From Polymorphobacter fuscus (GTDB lineage Bacteria > Pseudomonadota > Alphaproteobacteria > Sphingomonadales > Sphingomonadaceae): a stretch of 64,000 nt of DNA. The translations under genes were made by a program, and so were the position numbers. Within the stretch, counting starts at the first letter, position 1, and each line of letters opens with the position of its first letter. The notes under the pieces are model-generated. The model searched no databases and had not been told where the DNA came from. It was given only the letters and a program-made list of their open reading frames with translations. Below are positions 10,636-19,828 of this stretch, one piece after another. The stretch is from positions 620,001-684,000 of the forward strand of contig NZ_JAATJI010000001.1 of NCBI RefSeq assembly GCF_011927825.1, in the 5' to 3' direction.

Positions 10636-11531
10636 CAGGCAAGCCCGGCGCGGGCAAGGCCGGCGTCGACTGCCGCCTTCGATGCCGCCGACGGCGCGAC
10701 GATCGGCAGGCGCACGTCGCCCGCCATCCGGCCCAGCCGCGCCAGCGCATATTTCGTCGGCCCGGGGCTTGCATCGCTGAACAGCGCCGCGTGCAGCGGA
10801 TAAAGCCGGTCGTTGATGGCAAGCGCAGTGCGGAAATCGCCCGCCAGCGTCGCCGCCTGGAACTGCGCGCACAGTCGCGGCGCGACATTGGCCGTGACCG
10901 AAATCGCGCCGATGCCGCCCATGGCGTTGAAGCCCAATGCCATGTCGTCGTTGCCCGAAAGCTGGACAAAATCCGCTCCGCAGGCTTCGCGCTGCGCCGA
11001 CACCCGGGCCAGATTGCCGGTCGCATCCTTGACGCCGATCACGCTCGGCAACTGCGCCAGCACCGCCATCGTCTCGGTGGTCATGTCCGCCACCGATCGG
11101 CCGGGGATATTGTAGATGATGATCGGCAGTGTCGATGCCGCGGCCAAGGCCTCGAAATGCGCGATGAGCCCGGCCTGCGACGGCTTGTTGTAATAGGGCA
11201 CGACGATCAGGGCCGCATCGGCGCCGGCTTTCTCGGCATGGGCCATATGGGCGATCGCCGTCGCCGTATCGTTGGAACCGCAGCCGGCGATCACCGGCAC
11301 CCGGCCGGCCGCGACCTCCACCGTCCGGGTGATGACGGCATAATGTTCGGCGTGCGTCAGGGTCGGCGATTCGCCGGTCGTCCCGCACGGCACCAGCCCG
11401 CTGCTGCCCTCGGTCACCTGCCAGTCGATGAACGCCGCCAGCGCGTCGAAATCCACCGCGCCGTCGCGAAACGGCGTCACCAGCGCCGGGATCGAACCCC
11501 GGATATTCAGTCCGCCATCAACGCCGGGCAC
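10635..11531 (-). CDS. dapA: 4-hydroxy-tetrahydrodipicolinate synthase
   Basis: Condenses pyruvate with aspartate semialdehyde, the first committed step of lysine and diaminopimelate synthesis. The Schiff-base lysine lies in [10 protein letters not shown] (K168 from the start used), the catalytic tyrosine in [10 protein letters not shown], and the substrate GTTGES loop is intact. The C-terminal helical domain is full length. An ATG at 11588 opens the frame further, but I favour the GTG at 11531 ([12 protein letters not shown]...), which has GAGGA eight bases upstream and gives 298 residues, the usual length. The gene diverges from the lytic transglycosylase gene, whose start is 80 bases away. 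Confidence 0.95.
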   Translation of the reverse strand: MPGVDGGLNIRGSIPALVTPFRDGAVDFDALAAFIDWQVTEGSSGLVPCGTTGESPTLTHAEHYAVITRTVEVAAGRVPVIAGCGSNDTATAIAHMAHAEKAGADAALIVVPYYNKPSQAGLIAHFEALAAASTLPIIIYNIPGRSVADMTTETMAVLAQLPSVIGVKDATGNLARVSAQREACGADFVQLSGNDDMALGFNAMGGIGAISVTANVAPRLCAQFQAATLAGDFRTALAINDRLYPLHAALFSDASPGPTKYALARLGRMAGDVRLPIVAPSAASKAAVDAGLARAGLA

Positions 11532-11610
11532 AGTCGAATTCCTCAAAGCCTTCACCATCGCCGCGCAACCGCCTATGGCAGTCGACATGATGATCGTGTC
11601 CGGGACTGAT

Positions 11611-13653
11611 ATGGAGCGCAGGCGCCGCTTGGCAAGACAAGTCTTTGCAGTGGCCTTGATGTTCGGCCTGGCGAAGCCGGCCCTGGCCGACGTCGGCGAT
11701 GCGACATGCAGCCTCTACACAGCGCGCCTCGCCGCCAACGCCGCCGGCCAATATGGCGGGCTCGCCGGCGCGCCGCTCGTCGGCGCAACCTCCGATCCCA
11801 CGCTCGATGCCGTCGTCACCTGGGACAAGCTGCGGCGCGACAGCTATGCCCAGTCCGGCGTCGCTCGCTTCAGCGAATATGCGCAGTTCCTAAAGGATCA
11901 TCCTGACTGGCCACAGACGGTGACATTGCGCCGCCAGGCCGAAAAGCTGATCGACGAAAATGTCTCGGACCTCGATCGCATCGCTTATTTCCGCCAGTTC
12001 CCGCCCCTGTCGGCGCTTGCGAAACTGCGACTGGCGGAGGCCCAGTTTCGCCTGGCGCGAAGCGGCGAAGCCCGCGAAACCGCCCGCGACGCCTGGGATT
12101 CGGCCGGGCTGGATGCGCTCGCCGAAACCCAGCTTCTGGCGCTGTTCCAGAACGATTTGCGCCCCGAAGACCATCTGGCCCGCGCCGACCGGCTGTTGTG
12201 GAGCGGCCAGACGACAGCCGCGTCGCGGATGCTGCCGCGGCTCGATATGGATCACAAACTGTGGGTGCTCGCCCGCATCGCCCTGCGCACCAATGCACCC
12301 GATGCGCTCAATCGCCTGGCCGTGGTCCCGGACAGTCTGCGCCGCGACCCCGGCCTGATCGTCGATCGCGCGCTGTTCCTGCGCCGCACCGACCCCGCGG
12401 CGGCGCAGGCGCTGCTTGCCGGCACGCCGGTGACACCGGGTTCGGCGCGCGACCCCGAAAGCTGGATGAAGACACGGCTGGAGTTCGCCCGTCAGGCCTG
12501 GCGCAGCGGGAATTTCGAAACCGCCTATCGAATCGCCGCGCAGCACAGCGCCTTTCCGATCGGCAAATCCGTCGCCGACCGCTCGCTCGGCGAGCGTCAG
12601 GTCTATGTCGACAGCGAATTCCTCGCCGGCTGGCTGGCGCTGCGCAAGCTCGGCCGCGCCGCCCAGGCCATCACCCACTTCCAGAATGTCCGCGCCGCTT
12701 CCCAGACGCCGATCAGCCAGTCGCGCGGCGATTATTGGACGGGTCGCGCCGCCGAAGCCGCCGGGCGCAGCGACGATGCCCGCAAGGCCTATGGCGCGGC
12801 TGCCGATCATTTCGATTATTTCTACGGCCAGCTGGCATCGGAACGGTTGGGCAAGCCGCTGGCTGTCCGCCGCGTTGCACCACCAACGCCGGCGGCCGAC
12901 AAGGCGAACAATTTCCGCGCGGATCCGCTCGTGCGCGCTGTCTTCGCGCTCGGCGACCTCGGCGACCGCGGGCGCCAGGCGATCTTCCTGCGCCAGCTCG
13001 CCGACCGCGCCAACAGTCTCGCCGACCAGACGCTGGTCGCCAGTCTGGCCGCTCCGCTCGGTCGCCCCGATCTCGGCGTCTTTGTCGGCAAGGCCGCGCG
13101 CGGCGCAGGCGAGCTGGCGCTGCTCGATGCGGCCTTCCCGGTCATCCCGTTGCCGGCGAATTTGGCGCGCGACTTCTCGATGATCCACGCCATCACCCGG
13201 CAGGAAAGCCAGTTCGATCGCAGCATCACCTCGGTCGCAAACGCCCAGGGGTTGATGCAGCTGCTGCCGAGCACCGCCGCCGAACAGGCCGCCAAGCTCG
13301 GCCTGCCATCATCGACAGTACGGTTGACCACCGACCCCATCTACAACGTCACCTTGGGTTCGGCCTATTTCAATCGCTTGAAGGACAATTTTGCCGGCAG
13401 CCATGTCCTCGCCGTCGCCGGCTACAATGCCGGCCCCGGCAATGTGCGGAAATTCCTTGCCGCCAACGGCGATCCGCGCACCGGCGAAGACGTCATCGAC
13501 TGGATCGAGGCAATTCCACTGTCCGAAACCAAGAACTACGTCCAGCGCGTCCTTGAGAACGCCGTCGTCTATGACCTTCTCCACCCGCAGACCGCGACCA
13601 TGCCGAGCAACAACCGGCTCAGCGCCTATCTCGGCAAGCGCACCCCGGGCTGA
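11611..13653 (+). CDS. Soluble lytic murein transglycosylase, periplasmic
   Basis: Cleaves peptidoglycan to 1,6-anhydromuropeptides. From the ATG at 11611 the protein has a signal peptide ([10 protein letters not shown], hydrophobic core, AKPALA cleavage site), a long alpha-superhelical U/L region (about residues 40-500) as in Slt70, and a C-terminal GH23 domain with the catalytic glutamate in [11 protein letters not shown] (E532) and the [14 protein letters not shown] motif. 680 residues. ATGs at 11587 and 11590 are alternative starts but do not improve the signal peptide or the ribosome binding site. Divergent from dapA; convergent with the next gene, 19 bases away. Confidence 0.92.
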   Translation: MERRRRLARQVFAVALMFGLAKPALADVGDATCSLYTARLAANAAGQYGGLAGAPLVGATSDPTLDAVVTWDKLRRDSYAQSGVARFSEYAQFLKDHPDWPQTVTLRRQAEKLIDENVSDLDRIAYFRQFPPLSALAKLRLAEAQFRLARSGEARETARDAWDSAGLDALAETQLLALFQNDLRPEDHLARADRLLWSGQTTAASRMLPRLDMDHKLWVLARIALRTNAPDALNRLAVVPDSLRRDPGLIVDRALFLRRTDPAAAQALLAGTPVTPGSARDPESWMKTRLEFARQAWRSGNFETAYRIAAQHSAFPIGKSVADRSLGERQVYVDSEFLAGWLALRKLGRAAQAITHFQNVRAASQTPISQSRGDYWTGRAAEAAGRSDDARKAYGAAADHFDYFYGQLASERLGKPLAVRRVAPPTPAADKANNFRADPLVRAVFALGDLGDRGRQAIFLRQLADRANSLADQTLVASLAAPLGRPDLGVFVGKAARGAGELALLDAAFPVIPLPANLARDFSMIHAITRQESQFDRSITSVANAQGLMQLLPSTAAEQAAKLGLPSSTVRLTTDPIYNVTLGSAYFNRLKDNFAGSHVLAVAGYNAGPGNVRKFLAANGDPRTGEDVIDWIEAIPLSETKNYVQRVLENAVVYDLLHPQTATMPSNNRLSAYLGKRTPG

Positions 13654-13672
13654 CCACCATCCACATGACCGG

Positions 13673-15265
13673 TCAGCCGGCCTGCGCCACATAGGCGTCG
13701 ATCGCTGCCAGATGACGCGCCTTGTCGGTCTCACCCAGAAACGATCCGGCAAAGCTGTTCCGCGCCAGGGCCACGATCTCGTCGCGCCGCAGGTCGAGCG
13801 CGTCCGCCACCGCGACGAAATTGGCATTCACATAGCCGCCGAAATAGGCCGGATCGTCGGAATTGACCGTCGCCACCAATCCCGCGTCGAGCATCCGCCG
13901 CAGCGGGTGCGCAGCAAGATCGTCCACCACGCAAAGCTTGTGATTGGAAAGCGGGCACACCGTCAGGCACATCCCCCCGGTCGCCAGCCGCGCCACCAGC
14001 GCCGCATCCTCCAGCGCACGGTTGCCATGGTCGATGCGATCGACCCCCAACACATCGAGCGCTTCATGGACATAGGCCGGCGGCCCTTCCTCACCGGCAT
14101 GGGCGACCAGCTTCAGACCCAGCGCCCGCGCCCGCGCGAACACGCGCGCAAACTTTGCCGGCGGATGGCCGACTTCGGAGGAATCGAGCCCGACACCATC
14201 GATCACCGCGAGATACGGCAGCGCTTCATCGAGCGTCGCCTCTGCGGCAGCCTCGTCGAGATGGCGCAGGAAGCACATGATCAACCGCGACGTCACCCCC
14301 CGCGCCCGCGCCGCATCCAGCGCCCGGGCGATGCCGCCGATCACCACGGCAAAGGCAACGCCGCGCTCGGTATGGCCCTGGGGATCGAAAAAGATTTCGA
14401 CGTGCCGCACCGCATCGGCTTCGGCGCGCGCAAGATAGGCCGCGGTCAGGTCGAAAAAGTCCTGCTCGGTCTGCAGCACCGACATGCCCTGATAGTAGAT
14501 ATCGAGGAAATCCTGCAGGTTGGAGAATTCATAGGCGGCGCGCACCGCCTCGACCGATTCGAACGGGATGGCGACCGCGTTGCGCTTTGCCAGCGCAAAC
14601 AGCATCTCGGGCTCAAGCGACCCCTCGATATGCAGGTGCAGTTCGGCCTTGGGCAGACCGGCGATGAAATCGGCACGATCGACGGCGGAAGCAAAATCGG
14701 TCATTGGGGCGCGTTGCAGAATGGCCGCGGCCTCGGGCTTGTGGCGGCGGATTTCGTCCAGGGTCAACCCGTTGACCTCGTGCGGAAAAACCAGCCAGGC
14801 GTCGCTCTGGTGAACAAAGAAATCGGGTTTCAGCGCCGTGCGATTGCGCGTCGGCTTGTAATAGACGGTCGCGATGCGAACCCCGCGCGGCATGTTGTGC
14901 CGGCACCGCAGCGCCAGCTCGCGCAGGAACGCCTCGATACTGCGGCCGCTGTCGAACACATCGTCGATCACCAGCAACCGGTCGTCGGGACCCAGAGTGT
15001 CGATCAGATAACCGAGCGCGAAGACCCGAACTTCGGGCGTCTGCTGGTCGATGCCGCTATAGGAGGATGTGCGCACGGCAATATGGTCACAAACGACGCC
15101 GTGGTATTCGAGCAGCTCCTGCACCGCGATGCCGACCGGCGCGCCGCCGCGCCAGATGCCAACAAGGTGCGTCGGGGCAAAACCGCTTTCGAGCACCATG
15201 TTGCCGAGCCGGAAGCTGTCCGCCAGCAATTCATTGGCCGAAATATAGACCTTGTCGTCTGCCAT
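13673..15265 (-). CDS. Fusion of a hypoxanthine-type phosphoribosyltransferase and adenine deaminase
   Basis: A single 530-residue frame joins two enzymes of one pathway. Residues 1-187 are a type I phosphoribosyltransferase with the PRPP motif LLVIDDVFDSGRS at 97-109. Residues 188-530 are an amidohydrolase of the adenosine/adenine deaminase family: zinc ligands in KAELHLHIEG (H210, H212), then FFDPQGHTERGV, VGLDSSEVGHPP, HAGEEGPP and VNSDDPAYFGGY. The FDPQGHT and SSEVGHPP strings are those of adenine aminohydrolases rather than adenosine deaminases. Together they would convert adenine to hypoxanthine and then to IMP. At the junction the bases read ATGA out of frame (TGA at 14703-14701, ATG at 14704), the classic overlap of two separate genes, so the fusion probably arose by a frameshift near the end of the first gene; a sequencing error would look the same. 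Purine specificity of the first domain is inferred. Confidence 0.85.
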   Translation of the reverse strand: MADDKVYISANELLADSFRLGNMVLESGFAPTHLVGIWRGGAPVGIAVQELLEYHGVVCDHIAVRTSSYSGIDQQTPEVRVFALGYLIDTLGPDDRLLVIDDVFDSGRSIEAFLRELALRCRHNMPRGVRIATVYYKPTRNRTALKPDFFVHQSDAWLVFPHEVNGLTLDEIRRHKPEAAAILQRAPMTDFASAVDRADFIAGLPKAELHLHIEGSLEPEMLFALAKRNAVAIPFESVEAVRAAYEFSNLQDFLDIYYQGMSVLQTEQDFFDLTAAYLARAEADAVRHVEIFFDPQGHTERGVAFAVVIGGIARALDAARARGVTSRLIMCFLRHLDEAAAEATLDEALPYLAVIDGVGLDSSEVGHPPAKFARVFARARALGLKLVAHAGEEGPPAYVHEALDVLGVDRIDHGNRALEDAALVARLATGGMCLTVCPLSNHKLCVVDDLAAHPLRRMLDAGLVATVNSDDPAYFGGYVNANFVAVADALDLRRDEIVALARNSFAGSFLGETDKARHLAAIDAYVAQAG

Positions 15266-15271
15266 GTCCGG

Positions 15272-16573
15272 TCAGACCGCCGCCAGCGCCTGGTCGAAAT
15301 CGGCAATCAGGTCGCCGGCATCCTCGACCCCGATCGAGACCCGCACGAGATTGTCGGTAATGCCGAGTTCCAGCTTGCGCGCCGGCGCCACCGACAAATG
15401 CGTCATGGCGGCCGGGTGCGATGCCAAGCTCTCGGTGCCGCCGAGGCTGACCGCCAGCTTCACCAGCCGCAGATTGTCGAGCAGCCGGAATGCCTCCGCT
15501 TCGCCGCCCTTGACGATCACCGAAAAGGTCGACCCCGCCCCCGAACAATGCCGCGCATAGATATCGGCCTGGCGGCTGCCTTCCTCCAGAAAGCCGAGAT
15601 AGCCGACCCGCTCGATCTTGGCATGGTCGCGCAGGAAGGCGCAAACCTTGGCGGCATTCTCCCCGGCCCGGCTCATCCGCAGTTCGAGCGTTTCGAGCGA
15701 GCGCAGCAACATCCACGCCGTATGCGGATCGGTGATGGTGCCGATCGTGTTGCGCATCATGCGAATGGGCGTCAACACCGATGTCGCGCCGATGCAGGCC
15801 CCGGCGACGAGATCGGAATGGCCGCCGACATATTTGGTCAGCGAATAGATCGTCACATCGGCGCCCTGCGCCAGCGGCTGCGCCCAGAGCGGCCCCAGGA
15901 ACGTGTTGTCGATGACGATCGGCGGCAGGTCGTCGCTGCCGCCCAGCACCGCCGCGCGCGCCGCATGGACGGCCTCGACGTCGACCAATGCGTTGGTCGG
16001 GTTCGCCGGGCTTTCGAGGTAGATCGCGGCAATCCGCCCCTTGGCCTTCGCGGCATCGATGACCGCTTCGATCTCGGGCTGGGTCGCACCGGCCGGAAAA
16101 TCGAGCCATGTCACCCCCAGCTTGCCAAGAATGCGCCCGATCAGCGTCTCGGTGGCGGCATAGAGCGGCGCCGAATGCACGATGACGTCACCGGGCCGGA
16201 CCAGCGCCAGGAACGTCGTCGCGATCGCCGACATGCCCGATGAAAAGGTCAATGCCTCCTCGGCGTCTTCCCACAACGCCAGACGATCTTCCAGAATCTC
16301 CTGGTCGGGCCCATTGAAGCGGCCATAGACCAACCCTTCCGCACCCCCCGGCCGCACCCCGGTGACACCTTCGAAAAAGCGCTTCCCATCGGCAGCGCTT
16401 TCGAAGACGAAAGTCGACGTCAGAAAGATCGGCGGTTTCAGGGCGCCTTCCGACAGCCGCGGGTCATAACCATGGCCCATCATCATCGTCGCCGGCTTCA
16501 ACTTGCGGTTGCCGATACTGCGCGCCTGATGCCGCATCGTCCGCTTCGGGCGCGCGTTGCTGTCGTCGGTCAT
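15272..16573 (-). CDS. Trans-sulfuration PLP enzyme (cystathionine gamma-synthase/lyase family)
   Basis: Pyridoxal-phosphate enzyme of Cys/Met metabolism. The cofactor lysine is K237 in TIYSLTKYVGGHSD; SSGMSAIATTF and the YLESPANPTN block form the PLP phosphate and ring pockets; the C-terminal SLGGTESLASHPAAMTH motif is standard. The VYGRFNGPDQEILEDRLA region and the TLPL-like overall pattern do not allow a choice between cystathionine gamma-lyase, methionine gamma-lyase and O-acetylhomoserine sulfhydrylase. Start at 16573 (MTDDSNARPK) has AAAAGG seven bases upstream; a longer frame runs into tRNA-Pro and is an artefact. Ends 6 bases before the adenine-salvage fusion gene, so the two are likely co-transcribed, possibly also with the tRNA. 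Confidence 0.9.
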   Translation of the reverse strand: MTDDSNARPKRTMRHQARSIGNRKLKPATMMMGHGYDPRLSEGALKPPIFLTSTFVFESAADGKRFFEGVTGVRPGGAEGLVYGRFNGPDQEILEDRLALWEDAEEALTFSSGMSAIATTFLALVRPGDVIVHSAPLYAATETLIGRILGKLGVTWLDFPAGATQPEIEAVIDAAKAKGRIAAIYLESPANPTNALVDVEAVHAARAAVLGGSDDLPPIVIDNTFLGPLWAQPLAQGADVTIYSLTKYVGGHSDLVAGACIGATSVLTPIRMMRNTIGTITDPHTAWMLLRSLETLELRMSRAGENAAKVCAFLRDHAKIERVGYLGFLEEGSRQADIYARHCSGAGSTFSVIVKGGEAEAFRLLDNLRLVKLAVSLGGTESLASHPAAMTHLSVAPARKLELGITDNLVRVSIGVEDAGDLIADFDQALAAV

Positions 16574-16648
16574 GGTAACACCTTTTCCTGGGCGCAACCG
16601 CGGCCGCGCCGCCAGCAGACGCCGGCACGGCATCCCGACTGCCTGAAC

Positions 16649-16726
<78 letters not shown>

Positions 16727-16897
16727 AACCTGCTTTCGCCCTAGGCCAACGCCTTGAACAACACAACCCCGGCAAGGCCGCGCGCCGGATTCACGCGCGG
16801 ATCATACGACGGCGCGTGCGCCGAACGCGGGTTGACGGACAAGGCAACGACCTGCCGATGCCACGGCCCGGCGCCGTTTCGCCCCCTTGTTTGCGCA
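16727..16897. other. Gap between GH115 gene and tRNA-Pro
   Basis: 171 bases downstream of the GH115 stop and upstream of tRNA-Pro. I see no convincing ORF and no stem followed by a T tract. The tRNA promoter should lie at its left end, but no clear -35/-10 pair stands out. Confidence 0.4.
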
Positions 16898-19828
16898 TCA
16901 GCGCCGGCCGCGGCGACTGCCGCCATCGCGCTGCGGGCGGCCCGGTTCCGGCCCGAAGAAGCTCGCCGGCAGACCGCCGCGCGAGACGATGATATTCTGC
17001 AGCACGAACGTCGGATCGATCGCGGCGATGGTGAGATCGATCGCTCCGGGCGCATCCACGCGCTTCGTGAAGCGCATCGTCCGCGCCGTGTCGAGGACCG
17101 CCTGGTGATGCCGTTTGCCGAGAAAGCTCTCGGTCTCCGTCTGCTCCGGGGTAAACACCGACCGGGTTTCGAACGCCGTGTCCCCCAACCGCACCGCGAT
17201 GGCGAGTTGGCGGGCCGGATCGACCTGAAGCGTCGGCGATGTGACCAGATCGATATCATAGTCGCCCGCCTCGGCAAGATAGAGGCGGTAGGTCAGCGAC
17301 GGCGCCGCCGCCGGATCATCGAACGACGGCGCATCGACCGGAACAATGCCCATGGCGACGGCCACCCGGCCATAATCGGGGATCGCGGCCCAGTGCACGC
17401 CGCGCACGGCCGTTGCGTGTGCATGCGCCTCCGCCGGAATGGAAAATGGGCCCGACAGGCCGCCGAAGCGCCCCCGCGCGGCGCTTTCCTGCGCGCGTGA
17501 CGCCTTGATCGCGACCAGCGGCACGGTCTGCGCCTGCCCCGCGCCCCGCACCGTGATCGTCGCCGTCGCCCGGCCCGGCGGCAACTGCGCCCAGTCGACA
17601 TCGATCCAGGTCCGGCGGTCGACGCCGGCGATGTCGAAAGCCGGGCCCGTGCGCAGCAGGACCCACGGCTGATCGGCGACGACCTCGGCCCGCAGCGGCG
17701 CCGCACCGCGCGCGAAGACGTCGATATAGGTCGGCCGCCGGCTCAGGCTGTCGACCACCGGCAGCGTCGGCGGCAGATAATAGCCCGGCCAGGATTCGCG
17801 CAGCCCCTCGACGGCGACGCCAAACCCGGTCGCGCCCGCCAGATCGATGCGAGTCACGGCCGGCATGATGTCGGTGACCGGCGAGTACCAGTCGAAGAAG
17901 CCGATGTGGGTCTGGTCCATCAGGTGGTTCCACTTCCCACCGGCGAGGTCATGGTTATAGGCGTCGCGGATCGCATGGTCGCGGGCGAAGCGGCGCTCGA
18001 CTTCGGCCGCCTCGGCGCCGGTACTGGCGCGCCCCTGCTCGGCAAAGCGCCGGTTGCGGGCGGCGGCGATGTACATCAGGGTGAGGTTGGCGCAGGCGCG
18101 GATCGGGTGCAGCACCAGCTGGTAATAGGCATCGCGCTGTTCGGCCGGCAGCCGGCCGTTCAGCGCCTCGGCGGCGGTTTCCAGCGTTTGCCACATCACC
18201 GCCATGCGCTCGGCCTCCCCGAAATGGTCGAGGCTGTAGGTGTTGGGCGTCAGATGCTCGGGCTTGCGCCAGCCATTGGCCTTGGCATAGCGGGCCAGCA
18301 ATGCGGCGATCTCCGTCGCATGGTCCGGGCCGAACTGCCGCGCCGCCCAGCCGCGCGTCCATTCGCCGATCCTGTCCCGCGCCATCGGCGCCGGGTCCCA
18401 TGCCATCGACAGGAAGAAATCGATCGGCAGCTCGAGCGGCTTCAGGTCGCCGACATTGGCGATCCAGATCCGGTCGGCGCCATAGGCCAGCGCCAGGTTG
18501 AGCTGTTCCCACATCTTGGGCAGCGGGCTGGTGTTGAGCCATTTGTACGAAATCGGCCCGCCGTGCATGTCCATGTGGAAATAGATGCCGGCACCGCCGC
18601 TGCGCACGCGCTCCGCCGGCGTCGGCAGCCGGCGCAGATTGCCGACATTGTCGTCGGTGAACATCAGCGTCACATCGTCGGGCAGCGTCAGCCCGGCCTC
18701 GTAATATTTGAGCACTTCGGTGAACAGCACCCAGACCTGCGGCACCTGGTCGGCCGGCACACCCTTGTGATCGGCGATGATGCGGCGCTGGTCGGCGATG
18801 ACGGTTTCCAGCAGGCGGATATCGGATGCCATGCCGCCGGTGCCTTCCAGCGCGACATCGCCGTCGCCGCGCATCCCGACCGTCACCACCACCTCCTTGT
18901 CGCGGTTGCGCTTGATGCCATCGGTGAAGAATTCCGCGATCGCCGCGCGGTTGGTGGCGTAATTCCACGCGCCATTGCCCAGGTTCGCCTGGCGCCGGGT
19001 CCACTCCTTGTGGGCGCGGGTCATCGGCTCGTGGTGCGACGTGCCCATGACGATGCCATATTCGTCGGCAAGCACCGGATTGGCCGGGTCGTCCTCGGCA
19101 AAGGCGTTGTTCCACATTGCCGGCCACAGGCAATTGGCGCGCAGCCGCAGCAGCAGTTCGAACACCCGGGTGTAGAATTTCGCGTTGAGCCCGCCGAATT
19201 TTTCTGCCGCCCATCCGGTGAGGCAGGGCGCTTCGTCGTTGAGGAAGATACCGCGATATTTGACCGCGGGCGGGCCCTGGCGGTGGCGCGCCGAGGCGAT
19301 TTCGACCTGCCGACGGCGCGGCACGGGCACATCCGCCCACCAGGCCCAGGGCGATACGCCGATCGCCTGCGCCACATCGTACAGGCCATAGATCGTCCCG
19401 CGCTTGTCGCTGCCGACGATGACAAGCGCTTCGGCGACCCCCGGCATCGGATCGGCGACAGCCATGATCGCATAGGATTCCCATAGCCCGCGGATGTCGT
19501 CCGCCACGACCCGCCCGGCGGCAACCAGCGCGTCGATCGCCGGGCAGCGCCCCAGCGTGCCGGCAAGGATGATGCGCGGCGGCAGGCCCTGGCCGTTCGG
19601 CGCAAGCAGCGCCGCCGGCGTCCCCGTCACCCGGCCGATGTCTGCGGCCAGGTCGGCGGCGGCGCGACGCACGCCGGCCCAGTCCTGCGCGGCCACGCAG
19701 ACCGGCGTCACGCTGCCGCCGCCATCGGCGATGACGAAGGGCGCCGCCGGACGCGCCGCCGCGACCGCCGGGCGCGCCAGCAGGCCGCCTGCCACCGACC
19801 CGCCGAGCATGGCACGCCGGGAAATCAT
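16898..19828 (-). CDS. GH115 alpha-glucuronidase, Tat-exported
   Basis: Glycoside hydrolase family 115 enzyme; characterised members remove (4-O-methyl-)glucuronic acid from xylan, including internal residues. 976 residues, typical. The N-terminus (MISRRAMLGGSVAGG...AVAA) carries a twin-arginine signal followed by a short hydrophobic stretch, so export in folded form is likely. Family blocks visible: a GTIYGLYDVAQAIGVSPWAWWADVP segment (residues about 135-160), KYRGIFLNDEAPCLTGWA, LRLRANCLWPAMWNNAF, YGIVMGTSHHEPM, MFTDDNVGNLRRLP and YFHMDMHGGPISYKWLNT, then a C-terminal beta-sandwich region. The ATG at 19828 forms an ATGA overlap with the GH51 gene before it, fixing the start. Third gene of the GH51-GH51-GH115 operon. 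Confidence 0.93.
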   Translation of the reverse strand: MISRRAMLGGSVAGGLLARPAVAAARPAAPFVIADGGGSVTPVCVAAQDWAGVRRAAADLAADIGRVTGTPAALLAPNGQGLPPRIILAGTLGRCPAIDALVAAGRVVADDIRGLWESYAIMAVADPMPGVAEALVIVGSDKRGTIYGLYDVAQAIGVSPWAWWADVPVPRRRQVEIASARHRQGPPAVKYRGIFLNDEAPCLTGWAAEKFGGLNAKFYTRVFELLLRLRANCLWPAMWNNAFAEDDPANPVLADEYGIVMGTSHHEPMTRAHKEWTRRQANLGNGAWNYATNRAAIAEFFTDGIKRNRDKEVVVTVGMRGDGDVALEGTGGMASDIRLLETVIADQRRIIADHKGVPADQVPQVWVLFTEVLKYYEAGLTLPDDVTLMFTDDNVGNLRRLPTPAERVRSGGAGIYFHMDMHGGPISYKWLNTSPLPKMWEQLNLALAYGADRIWIANVGDLKPLELPIDFFLSMAWDPAPMARDRIGEWTRGWAARQFGPDHATEIAALLARYAKANGWRKPEHLTPNTYSLDHFGEAERMAVMWQTLETAAEALNGRLPAEQRDAYYQLVLHPIRACANLTLMYIAAARNRRFAEQGRASTGAEAAEVERRFARDHAIRDAYNHDLAGGKWNHLMDQTHIGFFDWYSPVTDIMPAVTRIDLAGATGFGVAVEGLRESWPGYYLPPTLPVVDSLSRRPTYIDVFARGAAPLRAEVVADQPWVLLRTGPAFDIAGVDRRTWIDVDWAQLPPGRATATITVRGAGQAQTVPLVAIKASRAQESAARGRFGGLSGPFSIPAEAHAHATAVRGVHWAAIPDYGRVAVAMGIVPVDAPSFDDPAAAPSLTYRLYLAEAGDYDIDLVTSPTLQVDPARQLAIAVRLGDTAFETRSVFTPEQTETESFLGKRHHQAVLDTARTMRFTKRVDAPGAIDLTIAAIDPTFVLQNIIVSRGGLPASFFGPEPGRPQRDGGSRRGRR

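Noticed and set aside
13391..16243. A 950-codon plus-strand frame opposite the fusion and trans-sulfuration genes
   Set aside because: Composition (His/Arg/Gln-rich, no domain) is that of an antisense shadow in GC-rich DNA; the minus-strand genes have full motifs.
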